Positions 7,973 through 15,677 of a stretch of 22,759 nt of DNA are shown in pieces. The notes under the pieces were generated by a model. That model was given only the letters and a program-made list of their open reading frames with translations, was not told the DNA's origin and searched no databases. Each line of letters starts with the position of its first letter. Position 1 is the first letter of the stretch. Source of the DNA: an uncultured Oscillospiraceae bacterium. Lineage in GTDB: Bacteria > Bacillota > Clostridia > Oscillospirales > Acutalibacteraceae. Where the stretch lies: positions 1 to 22,759 of the forward strand of contig URPQ01000028.1 in assembly GCA_900549755.1 (NCBI GenBank), read 5' to 3'. The position numbers were made by a program, and so were the translations under genes.

Positions 7973-8905
7973 TTAAAGCTTTTCAAGCATATTTTCAATT
8001 GATTTATCGTTCTTAAAATCAATATCGCACGGCTTTTTGCAGAGCGCCCAGCTTTCGGTGTGGGTAACGGTCTCGCCCGGCTTTACGGTTTTAAGCTCGC
8101 TGAGTGACTCCACTTCAATCATACTGTCGTTTGTGTATGTTTCAAATGAGCAGCCGCCGTCGGGGTAATTTCCGTTCGGGTGGTTTGTATCATAGCTCTT
8201 GCAGAAAATATCATCGTTAAGGCAGTAATAAACCGTGCCGCAGTTAAGGTCAAAGCCAAGCTTTATGGGCTTATCGTATTTTGAATCCTGCCTTAGGGTT
8301 ACATACTTGTTGCCCCAGTAAATGCGGTCGTTGCTCATATCGGTATAGGGCCAAACCGAAACAATTCTGTTTGAAAGCAGACCTGTATCGTTAGTGTTCA
8401 TAGGAATAATAAGCGTTCCGCCCTTTTCGGAGACCGAAAGCCCCCAAACGGCAAAACTCTTATCCTTTTCCGAAATGTTCTTAACGCGCATTATAACCTG
8501 CATATTCGCGTCGTCTGTGTCCATTTTAATTTCAAGGTTTTTAGCCGCGCCGTTTTCAACCTCGGGATTCGGTGTAAATACCGCGCCGTTTTCGGTAATT
8601 TCGTAGCTTACAGGCTCTAGATCGGGGTAATATGTTTCGGGGTAGCTTTCGGGTGACAGCCAAATTCTGTGCCCGCCGAGGTTTTCCCAGCGCTTGCCCT
8701 CACCGAAATAATCGGTAAATTCCTTATCGTCCTTCGGTCCGAACGCCTTGCGGTTTGAGCACATTATGTTCTGCCCGCCAACATAGCCGAAACGTATTAT
8801 TCTCGGTCCTATATCCACCGTTACATACGCCTCAATTACGCCGTTTGTAACGCAGATACAGCGCCCGTAATCCTTAAAGCTTTCAATTTCCTTTATGCTT
8901 ACCAT
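7973..8905 (-). CDS. Galactose-mutarotase-like fold protein, DUF4380-like
   Basis: A 310-residue soluble protein rich in beta-strand patterns. The GGHRIWLSPE motif at residues 77-86 and the IGPRIIRFG segment at 32-40 resemble the DUF4380 group of galactose-mutarotase-like (aldose epimerase superfamily) proteins. These bind or act on sugars, but few have a known substrate. No signal peptide is visible, so it is cytoplasmic. CGGAGTGA about eight bases before the ATG is a good ribosome site and lies within the end of tmcAL, whose stop is only six bases upstream, so the two are co-translated. Galactokinase lies nearby on the opposite strand, which makes a sugar role attractive but unproven. Confidence 0.75.
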   Translation of the reverse strand: MVSIKEIESFKDYGRCICVTNGVIEAYVTVDIGPRIIRFGYVGGQNIMCSNRKAFGPKDDKEFTDYFGEGKRWENLGGHRIWLSPESYPETYYPDLEPVSYEITENGAVFTPNPEVENGAAKNLEIKMDTDDANMQVIMRVKNISEKDKSFAVWGLSVSEKGGTLIIPMNTNDTGLLSNRIVSVWPYTDMSNDRIYWGNKYVTLRQDSKYDKPIKLGFDLNCGTVYYCLNDDIFCKSYDTNHPNGNYPDGGCSFETYTNDSMIEVESLSELKTVKPGETVTHTESWALCKKPCDIDFKNDKSIENMLEKL

Positions 8906-8911
8906 AAAAAT

Positions 8912-10072
8912 TCACTCCGTTTTTATAATTTTTGCGGTATACTCCGCCCCGCAAGACTGCGGCACGGGTAAGGCAAGTGAGAACATATCCGTTGCGCGGC
9001 ACTCCGCGGCAAAAAGCCGTTTTGCGCCGCAGGACAGCCTTTCAATATCCGATACGCGGGTTATAACCGGTATGGGAGACCTTTCTGCCGCCTGTTTTAA
9101 GTGCTCTTCTCCTCTTTTGTTAAATCCGAGCACCCTTACATACGGCGGCGATTTCATAAAGAACTCGTTATCAAGCCCTAAAAAAGCCGACAGCGCAAGC
9201 CGCCTTATTCTCGCGTGTGTATACCGCTTGACCTTAACTGTATTATACAGTTCTTCCGTGCTGTTTGCAAGCCTTATTGCGGAAAAAAGCTTATTTTCTA
9301 TTCCCTCGCTTATATCGGGCAGTTTTTTAAGGTCCTCGGGCGTTTTTTGCCTTAAAACCGCAAGTATTGCGCGGTCGAGCTTTTTAATATCCGCCGCATC
9401 TTCGGGCGTGAAAAACTTATAAGCCTCGGGCGGTATATATTTTTTGCAAAAATCCAAATCCCCCGCCCGCATTTTTTCGCGCAGAAGCGAAGCCGCGGCA
9501 TAGCCGTTTTCTGCTGTTCCGGAATCGTGCGCCGCGCCCAGCCGCGGAACGGTTAAAAATTTCATATCGGCGTTTATCGCCCTTGCCGCCGCAATATATT
9601 CTATTGCAAGGTTATTGTTAGCGCCGGCAAGCAGGTTTTCGCCAAGCCCCGCCGCCTTTTCACGCGACGCCGCAAAGGTAAGCCCCGAATCGAGGTATTT
9701 TTTAAGCCGTTCTTTATATTCGACCGCCGAAAGTACGTCTGCCGCGTTTTCAAGCTTTGCCGTGTCTCCGCACTCGCTGCCGAAGATAAGGCTTTCGCAC
9801 CCGAAAGCCGATAATACCGAAACCCCGCCAAGCGCAAAGTTCTGCGCGGTTGACATAGCGTAGCTTACGGGAATTTCAAGCACAATATCCGCACCGCAGG
9901 CAAGCGCGGCGGCGGCTCGCTTTCTTTTATCAAAAATCGCAATATCGCCGCGCTGCACAAAATTCCCGCTTATAGCGGCAATAACCGTGCCGTGGCGGCG
10001 CGCCTCGGTTAAAAGATATTTATGCCCCGTGTGCAGGGGGTTGAACTCCGCTATAACGCCGATTGCCGACAA
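8912..10072 (-). CDS. tmcAL: tRNA(Met) cytidine acetate ligase (YlbM family)
   Basis: TmcAL uses ATP and acetate to form N4-acetylcytidine at the wobble base of elongator tRNA-Met. The N-terminal nucleotidyltransferase core is plain: IGVIAEFNP followed by the HTGH motif at residues 14-17, then GNFVQRGD and the conserved ADIVLEIP segment. I place the start at the TTG at 10072, giving 386 residues. That matches the family's usual N-terminus (Met-x-x-x-Gly-Ile-x-x-Glu-Tyr-Asn-Pro) and has an AAAGAAGTG ribosome site. The frame stays open to another TTG at 10090, which lacks a ribosome site and would add six residues. It is transcribed divergently from ackA, a pairing I recall from other Clostridia, and the enzyme consumes acetate, the AckA product. 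Confidence 0.92.
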   Translation of the reverse strand: MSAIGVIAEFNPLHTGHKYLLTEARRHGTVIAAISGNFVQRGDIAIFDKRKRAAAALACGADIVLEIPVSYAMSTAQNFALGGVSVLSAFGCESLIFGSECGDTAKLENAADVLSAVEYKERLKKYLDSGLTFAASREKAAGLGENLLAGANNNLAIEYIAAARAINADMKFLTVPRLGAAHDSGTAENGYAAASLLREKMRAGDLDFCKKYIPPEAYKFFTPEDAADIKKLDRAILAVLRQKTPEDLKKLPDISEGIENKLFSAIRLANSTEELYNTVKVKRYTHARIRRLALSAFLGLDNEFFMKSPPYVRVLGFNKRGEEHLKQAAERSPIPVITRVSDIERLSCGAKRLFAAECRATDMFSLALPVPQSCGAEYTAKIIKTE

Positions 10073-10097
10073 AATATCACTTCTTTGCAAAAAAAAC

Positions 10098-10126
10098 TTG
10101 AAAAAATGCCCTATATACAGTATTAT
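10098..10126 (+). promoter_or_regulatory. Promoter of the ackA-galK operon
   Basis: TTGAAA at 10098-10103, a 17-base spacer, and TATTAT at 10121-10126. It points right toward ackA, leaving a leader of about 57 bases. It overlaps the tmcAL promoter on the other strand. Confidence 0.72.
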
Positions 10127-10151
10127 ATATTAGTTAGGTAATACTTTTCAA
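10122..10151 (-). promoter_or_regulatory. Promoter of the tmcAL operon
   Basis: On the minus strand, TTGAAA at 10151-10146, an 18-base spacer, and TATAAT at 10127-10122. It points left toward tmcAL. Its -10 box shares five base pairs with the ackA -10 box, so polymerase cannot occupy both at once. Confidence 0.7.
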
Positions 10152-10189
10152 GAATAAATTAAATTTTTTTACCAAAGGAAGTTTTAAGT

Positions 10190-11386
10190 ATGAAAATTTT
10201 TGTTGTAAACGCGGGTAGCTCCTCTTTGAAATATCAGCTTATTGATATGGATAATGAGCAGGTACTCGCAAAGGGTCTTTGCGAAAGAATAGGCGTTACG
10301 GGCGCTATTTCCCATAAAACCGCCGACGGCAGAGAATACTCTGCCGAGACCCCCATGCCCACCCACAGCGAGGCTTTTGAGGCGGTGGTTTACGCCCTTA
10401 CAAAGAGCGACGCAAAGGTTATTGATTCGTTTGATGAAATTTCGGCTATCGGTCACCGCATAGTGCAGGGCGGCAGCATTTTCCCGAACAGCTGCCTTGT
10501 AACGCCCGATGTTATTGATAAAATAGAGGAGCTGGGCGCTTTAGCTCCGCTGCACAATCCCGCGCATGTGCTGGCAATCCGCGCCTGCATAAAGACCTTC
10601 GGTGATAAAATTCCGCAGGTGGTTGTGTTTGATACCTCATTCCACCAGACAATGCCGCCCAAAGCCTATATGTACCCCCTGCCCTATGAGTATTATGAAA
10701 AATACGGCGTTCGCAAATACGGCGCGCACGGCACATCTCACCGCTTTGTAAGCGACAGAGTAGCCGCAATTGAGGGCAAGCCGAAAAAAGACCTTAAAAT
10801 AATAACCTGCCACCTCGGCAACGGCTGCTCTATTACCGCTATTAAGGACGGCGTGTGCGTAGATACCTCAATGGGCTTTACCCCGCTTGACGGCTTTATG
10901 ATGGGCACCCGCTCGGGAACCATCGACCCCTCTGCGCTGACCTACATAGCCGAGAAAGAGCATTTATCCCCCGAGGATGTAAATACCATCTGCAATAAAA
11001 AATCGGGTATGCTCGGAATTTCGGGTATTTCAAACGATAACCGCGATATTTGCGCCGCGGCAGAGGCGGGCAACAAACGCGCGCAGCTTGCAATAGAAAT
11101 GCAGAGATATGAAATTCTCAAATTCGTAGGCTCTTACATTGCCGCTATGAACGGCGTTGACGCCATAGCCTTCACAGGCGGCATAGGCGAGAACGACCCC
11201 GAGCTGCGCAAATCGGTTTGCGATAATTTAAGCTTTGTAGGCGTTGAAATTGACGACGCGCAAAATAAGCTCCGCGGTAAGGAAGTTAAAATTTCCACCG
11301 ATAACAGCCGCGTAAACGTTTACGTTATTCCGACGAACGAGGAGCTTGCCATTGCAAGAGACACTCTTGCCATAATTTCAAAATAA
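10190..11386 (+). CDS. ackA: Acetate kinase
   Basis: A cytoplasmic kinase of the ASKHA fold that interconverts acetyl phosphate plus ADP with acetate plus ATP, the ATP-yielding step of acetate fermentation. The 398 residues are the family length. The N-terminal NAGSSSLKYQ (from residue 7), HLGNGCSI, the signature GFTPLDGFMMGTRSGTIDP and FTGGIGEN are all present. AAAGGAAG lies eight bases before the ATG. No phosphotransacetylase gene, the usual partner, is next to it; instead galK follows after 18 bases in the same direction. Upstream, the promoter overlaps that of tmcAL. There is no sign of damage. Confidence 0.98.
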   Translation: MKIFVVNAGSSSLKYQLIDMDNEQVLAKGLCERIGVTGAISHKTADGREYSAETPMPTHSEAFEAVVYALTKSDAKVIDSFDEISAIGHRIVQGGSIFPNSCLVTPDVIDKIEELGALAPLHNPAHVLAIRACIKTFGDKIPQVVVFDTSFHQTMPPKAYMYPLPYEYYEKYGVRKYGAHGTSHRFVSDRVAAIEGKPKKDLKIITCHLGNGCSITAIKDGVCVDTSMGFTPLDGFMMGTRSGTIDPSALTYIAEKEHLSPEDVNTICNKKSGMLGISGISNDNRDICAAAEAGNKRAQLAIEMQRYEILKFVGSYIAAMNGVDAIAFTGGIGENDPELRKSVCDNLSFVGVEIDDAQNKLRGKEVKISTDNSRVNVYVIPTNEELAIARDTLAIISK

Positions 11387-11404
11387 TCATAATCGGAGGG
11401 CTTT

Positions 11405-12676
11405 ATGAATATCACCGAAATTAAACAGAAAATAGAAAACGGCGCTTTTGATAAAGATTTTACAATGCTTTACGGCGATGTAAGCGCCGCCCGCGCGCGT
11501 TACAGCGCCGCGTGCGACAGCTTTTGCGGTATTTTCCCCGAAAGAGACGGCATACGCCTTTTCTCTGCCCCCGGCAGAACTGAGGTAGGTGGAAACCACA
11601 CCGACCACCAGCACGGCTGCGTGCTTGCGGGCGGTGTGAATCTTGACGTTATAGCCGTAGTCGCCCCGAACAACGACGGCAAGGTCCGCATTAAATCCGA
11701 GGGCTACGATATGGACGTTATAGATATTGCGGAGCTTGAAAAGAACGAAGCCGAGCACGGCCGCGCGTCTGCGCTTATACGCGGCGTGCTTTCCCGCTTT
11801 AAGGAACTCGGCTGCACGCTTTCGGGCTTTAACGCATACACCACTTCAAATGTTTTAAAAGGCTCGGGGCTTTCCTCTTCCGCCGCGTTTGAGGTTTTGG
11901 TGGGCAATATTGTAAACGGTATGTTTTTTGAAAACAAGGCTGATGAAATAACCATTGCAAAAATCGGGCAGTATGCCGAGCGCGAATATTTCGGCAAGCC
12001 CTGCGGTCTGCTTGACCAAATGGCAAGCTCGCTGGGCGGCTTTACCTATGCCGATTTCTTCGACCCCTCAGAGCCGATAACCGAAAAGATAAACCTTGAT
12101 ATTCACTCCTTCGGCTATACCCTTTGCGTTGTGGATACCGGCGGCAACCACGCAAATTTAACTCAGGATTACGCCGATATAACAATAGAATGTAAAAAAA
12201 TCAGCAACGCGCTGGGGGTTGATTTCCTGCGCGACGCCGATTCCGACCGTTTTTATAAGAGTATTCCCGAGCTGCGGCGCTCCTGCGGCGACCGTGCCGT
12301 GCTGCGCGCTTTCCATTTCTTTAACGAGCAAAACCGCGTAGAAGAGCAAAAAGCCGCGCTGAAAGCCGGCGATTTTGAAAGCTTTTTAAGGCTTGTAAAC
12401 GAATCGGGCAATTCCTCCTACGATTATCTGCAAAATCTGTACTCCAATTCGGATGTTGCCGAGCAGGGCTTGCCGCTTGCTATTGCGTTTACCAAAAGAT
12501 TTTTAAACGGCAGGGGCGCCTGCCGCGTTCACGGCGGCGGCTTTGCGGGAACAATACAGTGCTATATTCCTACCGAAATTTTAGCCGACTATAAAGAAAT
12601 GATAGAGTCGGTTTTCGGCTGCGGCAGCTGCTGTGTTCTCAATATCCGTCCGGTAGGCGGTTATGAGATAAAATAA
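11405..12676 (+). CDS. galK: Galactokinase
   Basis: A GHMP-family kinase phosphorylating galactose at C1, the first committed Leloir-pathway step. The three motifs are clear: the galactokinase signature GRTEVGGNHTDHQHG at 57-71, the phosphate-binding GSGLSSSAA at 153-161, and VHGGGFAGT from 375. At 423 residues it is longer than E. coli GalK (about 382). The excess is an N-terminal helix-rich extension of some 40 residues, which I recall in other clostridial galactokinases. The ribosome site CGGAGGG lies just before CTTT-ATG. It is co-transcribed with ackA (18-base gap). No galT, galE or galactose transporter is seen, so the rest of the pathway is elsewhere. Confidence 0.97.
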   Translation: MNITEIKQKIENGAFDKDFTMLYGDVSAARARYSAACDSFCGIFPERDGIRLFSAPGRTEVGGNHTDHQHGCVLAGGVNLDVIAVVAPNNDGKVRIKSEGYDMDVIDIAELEKNEAEHGRASALIRGVLSRFKELGCTLSGFNAYTTSNVLKGSGLSSSAAFEVLVGNIVNGMFFENKADEITIAKIGQYAEREYFGKPCGLLDQMASSLGGFTYADFFDPSEPITEKINLDIHSFGYTLCVVDTGGNHANLTQDYADITIECKKISNALGVDFLRDADSDRFYKSIPELRRSCGDRAVLRAFHFFNEQNRVEEQKAALKAGDFESFLRLVNESGNSSYDYLQNLYSNSDVAEQGLPLAIAFTKRFLNGRGACRVHGGGFAGTIQCYIPTEILADYKEMIESVFGCGSCCVLNIRPVGGYEIK

Positions 12677-12679
12677 GTA

Positions 12680-12729
12680 CTATAAAGATTAAGCGCGTCG
12701 AAGAAATTCGACGCGCTTAATCTTTATAG
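12680..12729. terminator. Perfect 23-bp palindrome, bidirectional terminator galK/LysR
   Basis: The arms 12680-12702 and 12707-12729 pair perfectly around a GAAA loop. The LysR stop codon (12717-12719) and its last codons lie in the right arm. The GC-rich core GCGCGTCGAA/TTCGACGCGC is flanked by AT-rich outer pairs that supply the U-rich tail on either strand. Confidence 0.85.
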
Positions 12730-13643
12730 CTCACCGTAAGGTACCGCTTTATATTATCAATATACATATTGCCGATTTTACTGATAAGCTGATTTTTTCT
12801 TGTAATGTACCCTATCTCCATTGATTGATTGTTTTCCTCTGTGTTTAAAAACGGCACGGCGCGGTATTCATCGCCGTTTAGCTCCTCGCAAATTATTCCC
12901 GAGCAAAGCGTAAAGCCGTTAAGCCCCACCATAAGGTTAAGCATTGTGGCACGGTCATTAGCCTTTATCGTCTGCGGAAATTCATTTCCCACAAAAATTT
13001 CCTCTGCGAGATACAGCGAGCTGTCCGCCCCCTGTTCAAACGAAAGGCAGGGGTAATCGTTAAGCTCCGCCGCGGTTATGCCGGTTTTATTTGCCAGCGG
13101 GTGATTTTTCCAAAGGTACACAAAAACCCGGCAGTCTATAAGGCGGTGAAATTCCAATTCACCGGCTTTGAGTATTTTGTTAATGAAGTTTCGGTTAAAA
13201 TCGCTTAAATAAATTATGCCTATTTCACTTCGCAGCGACCGCACATCTTCAATTACCTCTTTGGTTTTTGTTTCACGGATTGCAAACTCATATTTTGCCG
13301 TATCAAAATTTTTCACCGTTTCAACAAAAGCCTTTACCGCAAAGGAATAATGCTGGGTTGATACGCCGAACTTCTTTTTAAGCGTGCCGGCAGGACCGTA
13401 TTTTTCAGCCAGCTCCTCATACTGGTGGTAAAGCTGCCGCGCATAGGTTATAAATTCCTGCCCGTCGCCTGTGAGCGATACTCCCCTGCCGCTGCGGTGA
13501 AAAATAATTATTCCAAGCTCGCTTTCAAGCTCTTTCACCATAGCCGTAAGCGACGGCTGGGTAATATAAAGCTTTTCCGCCGCCTTATTCATTGAGCCGG
13601 TTTCCGCTATTACTATTACATAATGAAGCTGTTGCAATGTCAT
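12717..13643 (-). CDS. LysR-family transcriptional regulator
   Basis: A 308-residue one-component regulator. Residues 1-60 form the winged helix-turn-helix (MTLQQLHYVIVIAETGSM, AAEKLYITQPSL, then FHRSGRGVSLT), followed by a linker helix and a periplasmic-binding-type effector domain to the end. I start it at the ATG at 13643, the canonical LysR beginning; an in-frame GTG at 13652 would add three residues. The ligand is unknown. It is a single-gene unit with its own promoter, converging on ackA-galK from the right and ending inside their terminator. LysR regulators often control a divergent neighbour, but here the divergent side holds another minus-strand unit, so its target is not evident. 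Confidence 0.94.
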   Translation of the reverse strand: MTLQQLHYVIVIAETGSMNKAAEKLYITQPSLTAMVKELESELGIIIFHRSGRGVSLTGDGQEFITYARQLYHQYEELAEKYGPAGTLKKKFGVSTQHYSFAVKAFVETVKNFDTAKYEFAIRETKTKEVIEDVRSLRSEIGIIYLSDFNRNFINKILKAGELEFHRLIDCRVFVYLWKNHPLANKTGITAAELNDYPCLSFEQGADSSLYLAEEIFVGNEFPQTIKANDRATMLNLMVGLNGFTLCSGIICEELNGDEYRAVPFLNTEENNQSMEIGYITRKNQLISKIGNMYIDNIKRYLTVSYKD

Positions 13644-13660
13644 TATAATCACCGTAGAAT

Positions 13661-13689
13661 ATTATACAATACCGCCGGCTGATTTACAA
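13661..13689 (-). promoter_or_regulatory. Promoter of the LysR gene
   Basis: On the minus strand, TTGTAA (13689-13684), a 17-base spacer and TATAAT (13666-13661). The start point would be near 13654, leaving a leader of only about ten bases. Confidence 0.65.
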
Positions 13690-13724
13690 GAATTAAATAT
13701 TCTCTGTTTATTAAAATGACATTT

Positions 13725-14057
13725 TTACAAAAGGCTGTCAAACAAAAGGTCGCTACTGCTAAGCGTCTGATTTATGGCAACTCCCGCAAAAACCGACAGA
13801 ATAACAATCAATAGCAGTTTTATTATAATGCCCGTAACAAATCCGACTATAAGCGAATGGGCGCGTGCAGGCTTTCTGTCCTCATATATAAGATAGAGTA
13901 TAAACCCCGCAATAGGAAATACAAAGCTTAATAAAGCAAACCAAAAGCTTTTTTTGTTATTGCGCCCGTAATCATTTTTCCCAATCAGCTCCGCTCCGCA
14001 ATCAGCGCAGACAGCAGAACCGTTCTCTTGCATTTTCCCGCAGTTTTGACAATACAT
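13725..14057 (-). CDS. Zinc-ribbon membrane protein
   Basis: A 110-residue protein with an N-terminal zinc ribbon of the CxxC-x10-CxxC type (C3, C6, C17, C20; MYCQNCG and VCADCG) and two membrane helices (about 38-58 and 69-95). Small zinc-ribbon/TM proteins of this design are common in Firmicutes and mostly uncharacterised. The ribosome site GAGGAGG seven bases before the ATG is very strong. It is the last gene of an AT-rich three-gene unit, and its start overlaps the end of the preceding small gene by 73 bases. A membrane sensor or anchor role is possible but not shown. Confidence 0.85.
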   Translation of the reverse strand: MYCQNCGKMQENGSAVCADCGAELIGKNDYGRNNKKSFWFALLSFVFPIAGFILYLIYEDRKPARAHSLIVGFVTGIIIKLLLIVILSVFAGVAINQTLSSSDLLFDSLL

Positions 14058-14275
14058 ACATTTTCCTCCTCTGATTTTGATATGTAAAAGCTATCGCCGC
14101 ACATCAACTCGTTTAACATTTTCATCAAGGCTTTTTTGTTAATTATTTGTTTTGATTTGGTTTGACGGTCATTATTAGACTGATTGGCACGGTATGCTTT
14201 ATTATTCGGATTATGTTGATTTGAGTAATCATCAAGCTGCTTTTTACTGTGTGTATAAGACGATACCTTTTTCAT
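13985..14275 (-). CDS. Small Asn/Gln-rich hydrophilic protein, unknown
   Basis: A 96-residue reading frame. The N-terminal half is polar, with repeated Asn-Pro-Asn-Asn and Asn-Gln patterns (KKQLDDYSNQHNPNNKAY, then RANQSNN). It resembles short proteins of unknown function I recall from other Firmicutes with a QLDDYANQxNPNN-type motif. The ATG at 14275 has AAAGGACGG just upstream; the frame extends to a TTG at 14293, which is unlikely as a start. It lies 23 bases after the XRE gene stop. Its last 24 codons overlap the zinc-ribbon gene in another frame, so either the C-terminus is a coincidental read-out or the two are translationally coupled. No function is proposed. Confidence 0.6.
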   Translation of the reverse strand: MKKVSSYTHSKKQLDDYSNQHNPNNKAYRANQSNNDRQTKSKQIINKKALMKMLNELMCGDSFYISKSEEENVCIVKTAGKCKRTVLLSALIAERS

Positions 14276-14298
14276 TCTTTTCCGTCCTTTCAATGATT

Positions 14299-15498
14299 TT
14301 ATAAATTCGGTTTGATATCTCTTACCGAATCATAGCTTTCGTTTAATTTATTTAACAGGATTTCAATTGTCGAATCGTTGGATTTTACATCCGTGCGGAT
14401 CACATTTGCGCAAAACTCTGCATGCTCCTTTGAACCGGGAATCATATATGATAGAAAACCTTCATTATCGTTAAAATCATAATAAAACATTGGCTCTAAA
14501 TTTGATATTTCAACGGCAATATTTATCAATGATTGCAATTTTTCGTAAACCGCTTGATTATGCTCTGTAATTCGGCGGATAACATATTCCGCATTTTTGC
14601 TTTTAATTTCTATTAAACGCTCAAGCACCTTGCCGATATACGGATAAATAAACATTTGCGGATTATTAAATTGATTCTTAATTTTAATATCGTCGGTAAA
14701 GTAATCCAAAACCTCGTTGTGCGTTACTATTTCTTCAATTACCGTATCATCGTAATAATCTTTACTCGTGGTTGGCGGATGCATATAAATACAAGCTTGA
14801 TATAATGTTGGGATTTCACGCGCTCTGAGTGTATCCAGCATATGAAATTCTTCTTTTTCTATTGCAAGCGCTATCAGCTTTTGCCTCAGTCTGTTTTCTT
14901 TGATATGATCCATCAGCTCGGCATCAAGAGAGTCCACCTCGTAGATTTTACGTTTTTTAATGCTTGTTCCGGCACCAAATCCATTTGCTTGCTGGGTACA
15001 ATCTCGCTCACTGTTATCAACAAACCATATGTAATTCTTATCCATAAGATACTTTAAAAAATCGTAATTTTTAAATTCAAGCGCGTAATCTATAACTGTT
15101 TTACAGTATTCATCGGAGTTCAGTATCAGCTTATCGGGGCGGTTTATGTATTTTTCCCACTTGTCCCTGTCCTTTGAAAAGGCAATTTCATAATTGGTGA
15201 CATGGCCGCTTATAGGCTCATAGTGCTGACCTGCGGTTATTATTTCTTCGCAGGAGACCTCCAAAAGCTTGCAGAATATAGGCAGATCGTAAAATTGGAT
15301 TGATTTTTTACCCTTTATAATCGCCGACATTCTGGTTGCCATATTATCCAATTCTTTTACTTCAACTTGATAATTATCATTCTCATTTACACATTTGAGG
15401 TATTTTTCGCAAAACTGCCGAATACTCTTGTGTTTTGATAAAATCAGCTTTTTAAGGTGTTTGCCGATTTTAGCATTATCTTTTTCAATTTCAAACAT
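14299..15498 (-). CDS. XRE-like helix-turn-helix protein with long C-terminal domain
   Basis: A 399-residue protein. Residues about 10-90 look like an XRE/Cro-type DNA-binding domain with an insert (HLKKLILSKHKSIRQFCEKY, later MSAIIKGKKSIQFYDLPIFC and LLEVSCEEI). The rest, about 300 residues, is mostly helical with no motif I recognise; the spacing of helices loosely suggests ankyrin- or TPR-like repeats, without clear consensus. The start is the ATG at 15498: AGGAGGG lies directly before it, inside a longer frame beginning at 15516. Base composition is low (15 G+C in the 60 bases 14461-14520, against 41 of 60 at 16741-16800 in the helicase gene), suggesting transfer. It leads an operon with the small Asn-rich and zinc-ribbon proteins. 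Confidence 0.8.
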   Translation of the reverse strand: MFEIEKDNAKIGKHLKKLILSKHKSIRQFCEKYLKCVNENDNYQVEVKELDNMATRMSAIIKGKKSIQFYDLPIFCKLLEVSCEEIITAGQHYEPISGHVTNYEIAFSKDRDKWEKYINRPDKLILNSDEYCKTVIDYALEFKNYDFLKYLMDKNYIWFVDNSERDCTQQANGFGAGTSIKKRKIYEVDSLDAELMDHIKENRLRQKLIALAIEKEEFHMLDTLRAREIPTLYQACIYMHPPTTSKDYYDDTVIEEIVTHNEVLDYFTDDIKIKNQFNNPQMFIYPYIGKVLERLIEIKSKNAEYVIRRITEHNQAVYEKLQSLINIAVEISNLEPMFYYDFNDNEGFLSYMIPGSKEHAEFCANVIRTDVKSNDSTIEILLNKLNESYDSVRDIKPNL

Positions 15499-15621
15499 AT
15501 GCGCCCTCCTCTTCATTATGGAAATATTTTAGCATATTTTGGAATTATTATCCACCTTGAATTTGCTTATACTTTTTTAACTCAAAAATCGGCGGTCAAA
15601 AAATATGTGCTTTTGGCAGAT

Positions 15622-15653
15622 AAAATAAAAAAACAGCCGCAGTCAGCGGCTGT
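15622..15653 (-). terminator. Intrinsic terminator of the TerB-helicase operon
   Basis: ACAGCCGC (15633-15640) pairs with GCGGCTGT (15646-15653) around a five-base loop. Read on the minus strand, the hairpin is followed by TTTTTTTATTTT. It lies 25 bases beyond the helicase stop. Confidence 0.92.
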
Positions 15654-15677
15654 CCGGTTTGGCTTAAAGCTATTCAA

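Noticed and set aside
8895..9422. Plus-strand 175-codon frame antisense to tmcAL
   Set aside because: It is an open shadow of a GC-rich gene, with no ribosome site or recognisable domain; the minus strand encodes clear TmcAL motifs.
13713..13725. AAAATG-A-CATTTT palindrome as a LysR operator
   Set aside because: It overlaps the stop of the zinc-ribbon gene, lies upstream of the LysR -35 box and is simple AT-rich sequence; support is too weak.
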